Origin: Nitrospiraceae bacterium
GTDB lineage: Bacteria; Nitrospirota; Nitrospiria; Nitrospirales; UBA2166
Assembly (NCBI GenBank): GCA_002726235.1
Contig: PBSN01000002.1
Coordinates: forward strand, 32,994 to 96,993
DNA length: 64,000 bases
Direction: 5' to 3'
Shown here: positions 1 through 8,429 of the stretch, one piece after another
Layout of the letters: every line of letters begins with the position of its first letter
How positions within the stretch are numbered: position 1 is the stretch's first letter
Notes under the pieces: generated by a model
What the model was told of the DNA's origin: nothing
Database searches by the model: none
What the model saw: only the letters and a program-made list of their open reading frames with translations
Program-made: the position numbers and the translations under genes

Positions 1-482
1 CCCGTCACCAGCAACGCATGGTTGAGCGTAGCAACACGCGAAACGGACATCGTCTGTCCGTTACACGATGCCCCTTTCCCTTTTTCCGCAACAAACAACT
101 CCTTGCGCATCGGATCAAAGACCACCCCCATGACGATAACCCCATCAATCTCCAAGCCAATGGAAACGCAGAACGCGGGAAATGCATGCGTGTAATTGGT
201 CGTCCCATCAAGTGGATCGATCACCCACTTGTAGCGCGACACTGGACCCGACGATAGTCCCCCTTCCTCGGCGAGAATTTGGTGGTCAGGAAAAGCCGAA
301 GAAATTCGCTCAACAATCGCCCGCTCCGCTGCACGATCGGCATCGGTAACCAAATCCATCACCCCCTTAAACTCGATGGTAATCCCCTTCTCCATCCGAT
401 CCAGAAGAATGTCTCCTGCCTCTCGTGCAGCCTCAATTGCAACGGTCTTCCATGCCTCAGAGTTTTCCATCAGTGTCACCAT
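1..482 (-). CDS. suhB: Inositol monophosphatase family protein SuhB, C-terminus cut by window edge
   Basis: The reading frame runs off the left edge, so only about the first 160 residues are present. Reverse translation gives the IMPase signatures in order: a metal-site DLVTDAD near residue 40, an AEEGG element equivalent to the family GEE/SEE motif, and WVIDPLDGTTNY carrying the metal-binding DPxDGT. The family hydrolyses inositol-1-phosphate and related sugar phosphates with Mg2+. The start is ambiguous: ATG at 482 (MVTLMENSEAW) or ATG at 470 (MENSEAW). A GAAG sequence lies directly before the first and about 12 nt before the second. The family call is firm; the exact substrate is not known. 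Confidence 0.9.
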   Translation of the reverse strand, partial: MVTLMENSEAWKTVAIEAAREAGDILLDRMEKGITIEFKGVMDLVTDADRAAERAIVERISSAFPDHQILAEEGGLSSGPVSRYKWVIDPLDGTTNYTHAFPAFCVSIGLEIDGVIVMGVVFDPMRKELFVAEKGKGASCNGQTMSVSRVATLNHALLVT

Positions 483-517
483 CTTCAAAAATGCGGAGAA
501 AATGAATGGGTTCCCAG

Positions 518-799
518 CTATTCGAACATTGCACTCAAGGGAATATCGAGACCAGGGAGCAGGGAGATCGAAGGGCGTCCTCCAGCATCTAGCCACCCAC
601 AACCTGGATCGTCCGAGAAATTAGCATGTTTGTCTTGGTAAATCTTTCCATCATCCATCTGAACATAAACCGCTGGCGATGAAAAGGTGCAAGGTGAAGG
701 GTCGTTTGTCCTTGGAGCCAAATTTAAAATGTGTCTCCAGAAGTTTTCTTCATGCTTCGTTTCATCGCTTAGTAGAGCCAGACAGACAAGGCATGTCAA
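518..799 (-). CDS. Possible small hypothetical protein upstream of suhB
   Basis: A 93-codon frame ends 35 nt before the suhB start on the same strand. The N-terminus is Cys/Leu-rich and the C-terminus has a GCGWLDAGGRPSI segment followed by LLPGLDIPL. I do not recognise a family. No convincing ribosome binding site is visible. It is reported only because it sits in an otherwise empty stretch and is co-oriented with suhB; it could equally be a chance ORF. Confidence 0.2.
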   Translation of the reverse strand: MTCLVCLALLSDETKHEENFWRHILNLAPRTNDPSPCTFSSPAVYVQMDDGKIYQDKHANFSDDPGCGWLDAGGRPSISLLPGLDIPLSAMFE

Positions 800-905
800 G
801 AGATCTGCAAGATTTAAACCCTAGCAACATTCGACGTTCTCTCGCGACCTGAGGCCTCGCCAGAGAACCAAGCCATACAAATACGTCACTTCAATGTCAA
901 TTTTC

Positions 906-935
906 TTGACAACCCGAAAACTGCACGCCTATGCT
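906..935 (+). promoter_or_regulatory. Candidate sigma70-type promoter for dsrE-tusA
   Basis: A perfect TTGACA at 906-911 is followed after 18 nt by TATGCT (930-935), which matches TATAAT at four of six positions. It lies about 80 nt upstream of the dsrE-like start and points towards it. The rest of 800-1017 shows nothing else recognisable. Confidence 0.4.
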
Positions 936-1017
936 CTTCTGTTGAGACCACAACCAAAACAGTGTCCATCTCACATAATCTCGTCGAGCCGGTGAGAATC
1001 ACCCAAGAAAGGATTCC

Positions 1018-1557
1018 TTGACACCAATGCCATCCCCGGAGGTTGTACCAGAAACAGTACTCAGCAACCTTCAAGAGACCAAACCAGAGAGCGTCACAAT
1101 TGTCTGCTTGAGCGGAGACATGGATAAGGCCATGGCGGCATTCATCATCGCCACAGGCGCTGCCTCAATGGGCATGAGAGTCACGATGTTCTTCACGTTT
1201 TGGGGCCTTAACATGTTACGTCGCAAAGGAAGCACATCAAATGTCAAAGACTGGTTGAGACACCTGTTTGGTTTACTCAACCGCGGCGGCGCTGACACTC
1301 TTCCATTATCGAAATTTCATTTTCTTGGTGCAGGCACAGCCATGATGAAAAAGGTCATGAAGCAAAATAAAATGCCAGGGATACCAGAACTGATGGATAT
1401 CGCTCAAGACTTAGGTGTGCGATTTATCGCCTGTACCACGACGATGGGTCTGTTAGGCATAACCAAAGACACCTTGATCGAGAGCGTCGATCAGTACGCG
1501 GGCGTGGCAACCTACTTAGCAGAGGCCAAAAATGGAAGCGTCAATCTTTTTATCTAA
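1018..1557 (+). CDS. DsrE/DsrF-like sulfur-carrier family protein (DsrE2 type)
   Basis: A 179-residue protein with the DsrE-like fold pattern. The N-terminal strand VTIVCLSGDMDKAMAAFI is followed by a conserved hydrophobic helix (TFWGLNMLRR), and the C-terminal part has FIACTTTMGLLGI, whose Cys is the candidate persulfide-carrying residue of DsrE2 proteins. These small membrane-associated or cytoplasmic proteins pass sulfane sulfur between carriers. A tusA-like gene follows 24 nt downstream, the classic partner arrangement. Two starts are possible: TTG 1018, which has AAGAAAGGA at close spacing, or ATG 1027, where that site is rather distant. TTG 1018 is chosen on spacing. Family confident; physiological sulfur donor unknown. 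Confidence 0.85.
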   Translation: MTPMPSPEVVPETVLSNLQETKPESVTIVCLSGDMDKAMAAFIIATGAASMGMRVTMFFTFWGLNMLRRKGSTSNVKDWLRHLFGLLNRGGADTLPLSKFHFLGAGTAMMKKVMKQNKMPGIPELMDIAQDLGVRFIACTTTMGLLGITKDTLIESVDQYAGVATYLAEAKNGSVNLFI

Positions 1558-1581
1558 TATGTAATATGAGAGGGCAACTAC

Positions 1582-1839
1582 GTGAGCGTACCTTTTCAAG
1601 CAGATGAGCAACTCGACACATTAGGCATGTTTTGTCCAATGCCAATTATCATGACATCAAAGAAATTTAAACAACTCGAAATCGGCAAGGTCCTGGAAGT
1701 CCTGTCGGATGATGAAGGCATCAAGCAAGACATGCCCGCATGGTGTAAGACTACCGGCCAAGAGTTCATCGGCCTCGAAGAAAAAGAAGATGGCCTCAGG
1801 ATGATTTTCAAAACCTTTGTGAGAAAAATAAAGGCATAG
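1582..1839 (+). CDS. tusA: TusA-family sulfurtransferase
   Basis: An 85-residue protein of normal TusA length with the diagnostic GMFCPMPI motif near residue 15 (CPxP, persulfide Cys) and a second Cys in MPAWCKTTGQ. TusA proteins carry sulfane sulfur for tRNA thiolation, cofactor synthesis or dissimilatory sulfur metabolism. GTG start with GAGAGGG about 8 nt upstream. It follows the DsrE-like gene in the same operon, which favours a sulfur-trafficking role over a purely tRNA-modifying one. A separate rhodanese lies at 7577-8410. Confidence 0.88.
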   Translation: MSVPFQADEQLDTLGMFCPMPIIMTSKKFKQLEIGKVLEVLSDDEGIKQDMPAWCKTTGQEFIGLEEKEDGLRMIFKTFVRKIKA

Positions 1840-1950
1840 GAATAATGAGTCAAAAAAATAAACGCTACTTATCTCTGATCCAACCAATCGTTTTTTCTTC
1901 TAGCCCCCTCCTCAGAGTCCAGACCCCCGAACACCGAGTCCGCTCCCCGC

Positions 1951-2502
1951 TCATTCCCCCCGCAGCCTAAACAACGAAAGCGGTTCAATATTGAACAACA
2001 GTGAGGTAAAATTCGTCGGAAAGGTCAGAAGACGCGCATTGTATGCCCGAACTGCTTGGTTATAGTCAAAACGCTCTTTGTTGATTCGCGTCGCGAGAAC
2101 ATTGAGACTCTCGATCAGGCCCCCAAGCGTAGGATGTGCATTAAGCCGTTCGATGTTATACAGGAATACGGACAAACTCACTCTCGGCAATTCAGTTTCG
2201 TTATATGCTTCAATTTGCATTCCACGATCTTGGGCACCTTCCATGATCACTTGCGCATATGCAAGCTCACCAATGATAGCAGTTTCGTATGGGGCTTCCT
2301 TCTTGATGATCGCACGGATATCCAAGATCCCCTCCGTTCGATATCGAAAGAGCTGTTCAATACTAGCCCATCGCTTTGCTTGTTGCTCATGTAGGCGGTT
2401 TAACTCACACGATCCGTCGTACATCCAAATGGCCAACCCTCCGAGCATCGATACAACAACGGCTACACTCGTCCAGACTATTGTACTGATCTGCTTTTCC
2501 AT
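1951..2502 (-). CDS. LemA family membrane-anchored protein
   Basis: A 183-residue protein with one N-terminal transmembrane helix (TSVAVVVSMLGGLAIWM) followed by a LemA helical domain. The domain is recognised by NRLHEQQAKRWASIEQLFRYR and by the C-terminal NKERFDYNQAVRAYNARLLTFPTN segment, with the usual RFDYN-VRAYN signature. ATG 2502 is chosen because AAGGAG lies 8 nt upstream; a longer frame to 2544 lacks support. LemA proteins are membrane-attached with a mostly external helical domain and no agreed biochemical function. It stands directly downstream of the flavoprotein gene on the same strand. Confidence 0.85.
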   Translation of the reverse strand: MEKQISTIVWTSVAVVVSMLGGLAIWMYDGSCELNRLHEQQAKRWASIEQLFRYRTEGILDIRAIIKKEAPYETAIIGELAYAQVIMEGAQDRGMQIEAYNETELPRVSLSVFLYNIERLNAHPTLGGLIESLNVLATRINKERFDYNQAVRAYNARLLTFPTNFTSLLFNIEPLSLFRLRGE

Positions 2503-2522
2503 ATTCGGAACTCCTTGATTCC

Positions 2523-3779
2523 CTATCCTGTCTTCGCCCACCAATCCGGGAGTAACCCAACCGCAACGAGTCGGTCCGTCAGGCTAAAAGGTGCTTGTCG
2601 CCGTAATCCAGCCGTAGCGGTCAACGCTTGATACCTCAACCTGACATTATCGTCAAGCGTTCGCAAAACCCGGTCCACAGCGAATTGGACCACTGGATTC
2701 CTTGAATTCCAAAAAAACGTTTGTTCATCACCCAACCGTTGGAGCATCTCCACATGAGGACGCCGCTCGCGTTCGAACGCTGCCAGCGACGAGCCTGAAC
2801 AGTCACCTTTGGCAAGACAGTCCTGAACGACCCGTGAACACACTACAGCATCGTGCATCGCCTGCATTCTCCCTTGCGATATATGCGGATTCATTGCATG
2901 TGCGGCATCACCGATAATCATCGCCCCATCTGTAACCCATGTTGCAGCACGAACCCGAAAACACGGTCGAAAGATGGTCTGGTCAAGGTGAGTGAGTTGC
3001 TTAAGAGGCTGGATGAGACTCGGATCGATCTCCTCCATCGCGTCTTTGATGCGCTGAAAACCCACTGCGTCTAATGATGCTCTAGTCATATTCGGAAGCA
3101 GGTAAAAAAAATAGAGTTGGTCGTTGGGTACGGGGAGGAGTCCAAGGATCTCCCCTTTCCCAATATAGTAACGAGATCGATGTTCAAAACCTTGAGGGCG
3201 ATCCAACACTCCGAGCAGATATCCCTCTGGGTATTGATGTACCTGGGAAGAAATGTCTAACGCCATTCGAACGGCGGAACCAATTCCATCTGCACCAACA
3301 ACCAATTGGGCTCTAATTTCGTGACTCTGTCCCTCATGTTCCGCCATCACCCCCGTAACAATTTTCCCATGCCGCATGAGTCCCTTGAATACAGCCCCAT
3401 ACAAAACAGTCAATGTGGTTTCATCGGCAGTGGCATCCAAGACGTGTTGATGAAGCGAGCTGGAAAACGCGGTTAACGCAACATTGTATGGTGATGGCAA
3501 ATCACCGTAATCAAACGCACACAAGCGCCCTTTACCAATGCGGAAAAAATCGAATTGGCGGGTTTGATACACGGCATCTTCAGGTAACCCATTGAGAATT
3601 CCGAGGTCATCAAGAATCTTTTGACCGTTGGGCTGAAGAATCTCACTCCGAATATCATTCGGAAGCTGTGAACCACGCTCAAGTATAAGCACATCGATCC
3701 CCTGCCGAGCCAGCAAGAGTCCCAAGATTGCCCCTCCACTCCCGGCTCCGACGATAAGAACATCATATTTTGTTTTCAT
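2523..3779 (-). CDS. FAD-dependent monooxygenase / oxidoreductase (UbiH-PHBH fold)
   Basis: A 418-residue flavoprotein of the class A monooxygenase type. An N-terminal Rossmann dinucleotide motif VGAGSGG (residues about 10-16) is followed by LILERG, a mid-protein VVGADGIGSAVR (the family DG motif), and IIGDAAHAMNPHISQG near residue 285 (GD motif binding the FAD ribityl chain). Such enzymes hydroxylate aromatic or quinone-like rings with NAD(P)H, but related reductases exist, so the substrate is open. Starts at 3788 and 3779 are possible. A TATAAT at 3789-3794 on the minus strand would place transcription start just before ATG 3779, suggesting a near-leaderless message. Confidence 0.82.
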   Translation of the reverse strand: MKTKYDVLIVGAGSGGAILGLLLARQGIDVLILERGSQLPNDIRSEILQPNGQKILDDLGILNGLPEDAVYQTRQFDFFRIGKGRLCAFDYGDLPSPYNVALTAFSSSLHQHVLDATADETTLTVLYGAVFKGLMRHGKIVTGVMAEHEGQSHEIRAQLVVGADGIGSAVRMALDISSQVHQYPEGYLLGVLDRPQGFEHRSRYYIGKGEILGLLPVPNDQLYFFYLLPNMTRASLDAVGFQRIKDAMEEIDPSLIQPLKQLTHLDQTIFRPCFRVRAATWVTDGAMIIGDAAHAMNPHISQGRMQAMHDAVVCSRVVQDCLAKGDCSGSSLAAFERERRPHVEMLQRLGDEQTFFWNSRNPVVQFAVDRVLRTLDDNVRLRYQALTATAGLRRQAPFSLTDRLVAVGLLPDWWAKTG

Positions 3780-3982
3780 AGCACGCATATTATATCAGCG
3801 TCTCAACACGGCGTCGGAGCGATTAAAATTATTTTATCCCACAAATAAGATCACCAGAGATGTATGATTGACTCTATGCACAGAAATGTTGTAACAACGC
3901 TAGCTGGTAGTACTGTTTGACATGTTTCAATACTAACTTTTCTTAGCGTGCAGTCCTCATACTTTAGGAAGTTGAACAAGCC

Positions 3983-5659
3983 ATGAGTGATCCGGTTTGG
4001 CTCTCTCAATACGAATCTGGCGTTCCTAGAAACATCGAATATCCGGACTGGACGATTGTGCGGTTTCTGCTCGAATCGGCCTCACAATTTCCTCATCACA
4101 CCGCGATATCATTTTATGGAAGACCAATAACGTATCGCGAACTCGACAATGTATCAAACCAGTTTGCGCAGGCATTGATAGGACTCGGGGTAAAAAAAGA
4201 AGATCGCGTCGCGATTATGCTGCCAAACATCCCTCAAACGGTCATTGCATACTTTGGCATCCTGAAAGCTGGTGCACGAATCGTCCATGTAAATCCGTTG
4301 TATGTGGAACGGGAATTGGAACATCAGATCAGCGATTCCAAGAGTACAATCATCATTGCGCTCGACCTGTTTTACGAGAAAATTCGGAACGTGAAATCCA
4401 AGACCTCCCTGCAATCCATTATTGTGACCGGCATCCGTGACTACTTGCCGACGATACTTCGCTTTCTTTACCCGATTAAAGCGAAGAAAAACAAGCAATG
4501 GGTCGAAATCAAGAAAGTTCCGCCAGTCTACGATTTCTGGCAGTTGCTCAAAGAGGCAACGTCGGAGCACCCAAATATCAAGAACAAGCCAGAGGACCTC
4601 GCCCTTCTGCAATATACCGGCGGAACAACCGGTGTCTCCAAAGGGGTCATGCTCAGCCATACAAATGTCGTGGCCAATACACTTCAATGCCAATACTGGA
4701 TGACAGATCTTCAACCAGGCCAGGAAGTATTTATAGGGGTCCTCCCATATTTTCACGTCTATGGGATGAGTACCTCCCAGAACTTGGCGATTTCGCTAGG
4801 AGGGACGCAAGTGCTTCTCCCTCGATTCCAGGCGGATGAAGTTTTGAAGGCAATCGAAAAACACCGCGCCACGGTGTTCTGTGGCATTCAGGCAATGTTC
4901 ATCGCCATCAATAACCATCCACGCGCGTCGAGTTTTGATCTCTCGTCACTCAAAGTATGTATGAGTGGAGCCGGCCCGCTTCATGCGGAAGTCCAGAAAC
5001 GCTTTGAAGACCTGACAGGAGCTAAGTTGATTGAAGGCTATGGGCTGACGGAAAGCGCGCCTGTCACCCATTGCAACCCGTGCCGAGGCACTCGCAAGCA
5101 AGGCTCCATTGGAGTGCCATTTCCAGACACCAGTGCGCGCATCGTCGATATTGAAACCGGAAATGAAACGGTTTCACCCGGCAACATCGGTGAGCTAATC
5201 ATCTCCGGGCCACAAGTGATGGCCGGGTACTGGAATCAGCCGGAGGAAACCAAAAACACGATTCGGGATGGATGGCTCTATACAGGTGATTCCGCGAAAA
5301 TGGATGAAGATGGGTTTTTCTATATCGTCGACCGCAAAAAGGACATGATTAAATCCGGCGGGGAAAATGTGTACCCGCGGGAATTAGAAGAAGTACTGTT
5401 CCGCCATCCCAAGATCAAGGATGTCGTCGTGGTAGGACTCCCGCACAGTTTGCGTGACGAAGCCATTAAAGCGTACGTTGTCCTTAAGGATGGTGAACAC
5501 GCAACGGATGCTGAGATTTTGAATTTCTGTCGGGAAAATCTCGCAAAATTCAAAGTCCCGCGCTGGGTAGAGTTTCGCGCCGCATTGCCGAAGAATCTGG
5601 TGGGAAAAGTCTTGCGACGGACCTTGCGCGAAGAAGAGTTGGCGAAAAAGAAACAGTGA
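3983..5659 (+). CDS. fadD: Long-chain fatty-acid--CoA ligase
   Basis: A 558-residue adenylate-forming enzyme of normal length. In order it has the P-loop-like YTGGTTGVSKG (about residue 211), GYGLTESAP (about 351), YTGDSA (about 432), the hinge DRKKDMIKSGGENVYP (about 449) and the C-terminal catalytic lysine region LVGKVLRR (about 541). These activate a carboxylic acid with ATP and transfer it to CoA. FadD-type chain length is inferred from overall resemblance; other acyl substrates remain possible. AGGAAG lies 11 nt before the ATG. The gene overlaps the next by 4 nt (GTGA), so both are likely translated together. Confidence 0.9.
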   Translation: MSDPVWLSQYESGVPRNIEYPDWTIVRFLLESASQFPHHTAISFYGRPITYRELDNVSNQFAQALIGLGVKKEDRVAIMLPNIPQTVIAYFGILKAGARIVHVNPLYVERELEHQISDSKSTIIIALDLFYEKIRNVKSKTSLQSIIVTGIRDYLPTILRFLYPIKAKKNKQWVEIKKVPPVYDFWQLLKEATSEHPNIKNKPEDLALLQYTGGTTGVSKGVMLSHTNVVANTLQCQYWMTDLQPGQEVFIGVLPYFHVYGMSTSQNLAISLGGTQVLLPRFQADEVLKAIEKHRATVFCGIQAMFIAINNHPRASSFDLSSLKVCMSGAGPLHAEVQKRFEDLTGAKLIEGYGLTESAPVTHCNPCRGTRKQGSIGVPFPDTSARIVDIETGNETVSPGNIGELIISGPQVMAGYWNQPEETKNTIRDGWLYTGDSAKMDEDGFFYIVDRKKDMIKSGGENVYPRELEEVLFRHPKIKDVVVVGLPHSLRDEAIKAYVVLKDGEHATDAEILNFCRENLAKFKVPRWVEFRAALPKNLVGKVLRRTLREEELAKKKQ

Positions 5660-7545
5660 CAAAAACCATTCGCCCCTACGGTCTCTGGTCCAGCCCAATC
5701 ACTCCGGAATACCTGTCGCATGGAAAGCGCCTCATGGAGGTTGGGTGGGACTCTGATGGACACATCCTCGTCTGGCTTGAAGAACGATCTGACCGCGGAG
5801 TCCTTGTCTGTGTCAACGATGATGGACAGGCACCTCGAGACCTCACCAATACCCTCTCTGTACGAGCGAAAGTCGGGTATGGCGGTGGAGAATTTACCGT
5901 TGGACATGGGCATGTCTATTTTGCGGAACAATCGGGATGTCTCTATCGACAGTCGGTAACATCTGGTACCGCAAAACCCTTACTTGCGTCTTTTGGCCAC
6001 GCAACTTCACCATGCCTATCTCATGATGGAGCATGGTTGCTCTACATCCATTCCTATGAAGGCACTGATGTCATTGCAATCGTTGATTCTGAAGGAACAC
6101 AATGGCCACAAAAGCTAGCAAGCGGTGCCGACTTCTATATGCAGCCTTGCTGGCACCCCACGGGAAGATGGCTGACGTGGATCGAATGGGACCATCCTCA
6201 AATGCCCTGGGATGGAACGCGATTGATGCTGGCACAAGTTGTTACTGAGAATGATCACTTCCCACGTCTTCTGAAGCCCTCTATCATTGCCGGTGATACC
6301 AACACCGGAATCTTTCAGCCAACGTTTTCACCTGATGGAATGTCAATCGCCTACATTTCAGACCAGAACGGATGGAGCAATCTGTGGATCTATGATGTTA
6401 ATCAAAAGACGCACCGATGCCTGATCGATGAACCGGCTGACTTGGGAGTCCCCGCGTGGACTCAAGGACGACGGACGTTTGGCTTTCGCCATGATGGACA
6501 ATACATCTATTTTCTGCGGAACGAGCGCGGTCGGTGGAAACCTGGCACGGTTGAGATCGCAAGTGGGAAGACTTTCAACCTCACAGCGTTATCTGACTAT
6601 GAGTCCTTTGGACAACTCGCTGTATCACCAACCAACCCAACGATTGCCTTTATCGGATCAGCAGGGACGATTCCACCACGCGTTCTCACATACACATCCG
6701 ATGCTGAAATCCAAATCCATACGCGAGCCACAGATGAGACACTTGCCACAGAGCGCCTTTCACGACCTGAGCCAATCGAGTGGGCGACCCCTTCCGGTGG
6801 AACAATTCACGGAATTTATTATCCGCCGACCAATCAAGACTTTGATGGACACGATCGCCCACCAGCAATCATCCAAATTCATGGCGGCCCGACAGGACAA
6901 CGCGACACCAGCTTTAGCCTCGCAAACCAATTTTTTTCAACGCGCGGATACGCGGTGCTCGAAGTGAATTATCGCGGAAGCACGGGATACGGAAAAGCAT
7001 ACCGCCAAGCCCTGAATAGGCAGTGGGGCATCTACGATGTTGAAGATGCGATAAGCGGGGCACAACACCTGATTGACTACGGTTTAGCGCATCCAAAACG
7101 ACTGGTTATCATGGGTGGGAGCGCTGGGGGCTATACTGTTTTACGCGCCTTAACCACTCGGCCAAGATTTTTCAAAGCAGGAATTTGTCTCTACGGCATC
7201 TCCAATCTGTTCACCCTTGATGCCGAAACCCACAAGTTCGAATCCCATTATCTCGAATCTCTCATCGGCCCATTACCCGAAGCAAGCGCAATCTACCAGG
7301 AACGATCACCGCTCTTTTCAGTAGGGAATATTCGCGACTCCCTTGCAATCTTTCAAGGGGAAGAAGACAGGGTAGTTCCGAAGGATCAGGCTGAGTTAGT
7401 AGTAAGCGCGCTCAAACAGCACGGAGTTTCCTATGAATACCACCTTTACGAGGGAGAGGGGCACGGATGGAGAAAAGCCGAAACGGTGACGAAATTTTAT
7501 ACTGCTGTTGAAGCGTTTCTCAGACAGCACGTCGTGTTTTCATAA
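5656..7545 (+). CDS. S9 family peptidase (acylaminoacyl/dipeptidyl peptidase type)
   Basis: A 629-residue serine peptidase without an obvious signal peptide. The N-terminal two-thirds is a beta-propeller of TolB/WD-like blades (recurring SPDG-type turns such as FSPDGMSIAYIS). The C-terminal alpha/beta-hydrolase domain has HGGPTGQ (oxyanion hole), nucleophile GGSAGGY (Ser about 488), acid in GEEDRVVP (Asp about 571) and His in EGHGW (about 602). The propeller restricts access to short peptides. Its GTG start overlaps the fadD stop, so it is expressed with the acyl-CoA ligase; a metabolic link between the two is not evident. Confidence 0.9.
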   Translation: MTKTIRPYGLWSSPITPEYLSHGKRLMEVGWDSDGHILVWLEERSDRGVLVCVNDDGQAPRDLTNTLSVRAKVGYGGGEFTVGHGHVYFAEQSGCLYRQSVTSGTAKPLLASFGHATSPCLSHDGAWLLYIHSYEGTDVIAIVDSEGTQWPQKLASGADFYMQPCWHPTGRWLTWIEWDHPQMPWDGTRLMLAQVVTENDHFPRLLKPSIIAGDTNTGIFQPTFSPDGMSIAYISDQNGWSNLWIYDVNQKTHRCLIDEPADLGVPAWTQGRRTFGFRHDGQYIYFLRNERGRWKPGTVEIASGKTFNLTALSDYESFGQLAVSPTNPTIAFIGSAGTIPPRVLTYTSDAEIQIHTRATDETLATERLSRPEPIEWATPSGGTIHGIYYPPTNQDFDGHDRPPAIIQIHGGPTGQRDTSFSLANQFFSTRGYAVLEVNYRGSTGYGKAYRQALNRQWGIYDVEDAISGAQHLIDYGLAHPKRLVIMGGSAGGYTVLRALTTRPRFFKAGICLYGISNLFTLDAETHKFESHYLESLIGPLPEASAIYQERSPLFSVGNIRDSLAIFQGEEDRVVPKDQAELVVSALKQHGVSYEYHLYEGEGHGWRKAETVTKFYTAVEAFLRQHVVFS

Positions 7546-7576
7546 TCACTCCGAACTCCCGAGCATGCCACCCACA

Positions 7577-8410
7577 CTATGTTTCAATTGGCAGTGAGAA
7601 ATCACGACTCCATTCCCACCATGAGCCAGTGTAGTTCCGCACTTTCGAGTATCCAGCGAATTGAAACACCGTTAATAACCAGGCTGATCGAACACCTCCC
7701 GTACAATAGCAGATAATTTCCTGATCTTCAGTCAGTGTGTTTTCTCGAAAGACCCGCTGTAGTTCTTCGCGCGATTTGATCGAGGCATCTTCATTAAAAA
7801 ACTGATCCCACGGAATATTGATGGCCAATGGCACATGTCCACCACGTGGAATCCCCGGTCCCACCGCACCGTTATATTCTTTCGAACTACGCGCATCGAT
7901 CACCACATGGGATTTGAGACATGTGCCCTCTGCACGCGAACCGACCAATGTTTTCATTTCATCCTTCAAAACGATAAGCTCCGGACGTACGCTAGCTTTA
8001 AATGCTGACGAATCCGGATTCGCAAATCCTATTTCAGTTTTCCGGCCCTCACGTTTCCACTTCACCCACCCGCCATCCAACACCTGTACATTCTGATGCC
8101 CTAGATAGGAAAGCATCCAATAGATCCTTCCGTCAGAGCCCCACGAATCAAAGGGATCGGTATAGACAACTACGCGATTCTCATTTCCAATTCCAAGCGC
8201 ACTTAGCTTTTCCTCCAAACAACTTGTCTGTGGATCGAGTAGGCCCTTAATATCAGAATCGGGATCGCTGAAATCACGCCACTCGGTTTGTACCGCGCCA
8301 AAAATGTGTCCGGCGACAAATTCGAGTTTCGGCCGCACATCGACAACAACCAATCCAGGCAATCCAAGGTCCTTCTCAAGATCCTCAGTGGTCACAAACA
8401 GTGATGCCAT
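7577..8410 (-). CDS. Sulfurtransferase, two-domain rhodanese (SseA type)
   Basis: A 277-residue tandem rhodanese. The N-terminal domain (VVVDVRPKLEFVAGHI) lacks a catalytic Cys at the expected loop, as normal for this class. The C-terminal domain has CYCTGGVRSAW, where Cys236 begins the C-x4-R active loop. Such enzymes move sulfane sulfur from thiosulfate or mercaptopyruvate to an acceptor. ATG 8410 is chosen because GGAGGG lies 6 nt upstream; the longer frame runs into the cytochrome gene. Last gene of a three-gene operon with the cytochrome and the HDAC-like gene, 19 nt after the cytochrome stop. Confidence 0.88.
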   Translation of the reverse strand: MASLFVTTEDLEKDLGLPGLVVVDVRPKLEFVAGHIFGAVQTEWRDFSDPDSDIKGLLDPQTSCLEEKLSALGIGNENRVVVYTDPFDSWGSDGRIYWMLSYLGHQNVQVLDGGWVKWKREGRKTEIGFANPDSSAFKASVRPELIVLKDEMKTLVGSRAEGTCLKSHVVIDARSSKEYNGAVGPGIPRGGHVPLAINIPWDQFFNEDASIKSREELQRVFRENTLTEDQEIICYCTGGVRSAWLLTVFQFAGYSKVRNYTGSWWEWSRDFSLPIET

Positions 8411-8429
8411 TTCATTCCCTCCAAAAACA

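Noticed and set aside
3917-3945. Promoter for the acyl-CoA ligase gene at TTGACA 3917-3922
   Set aside because: The -35 box is perfect but no acceptable -10 box lies at 16-18 nt spacing.
4154-4756. 200-codon minus-strand frame
   Set aside because: Shadow of the acyl-CoA ligase gene, whose conserved motifs lie on the plus strand.
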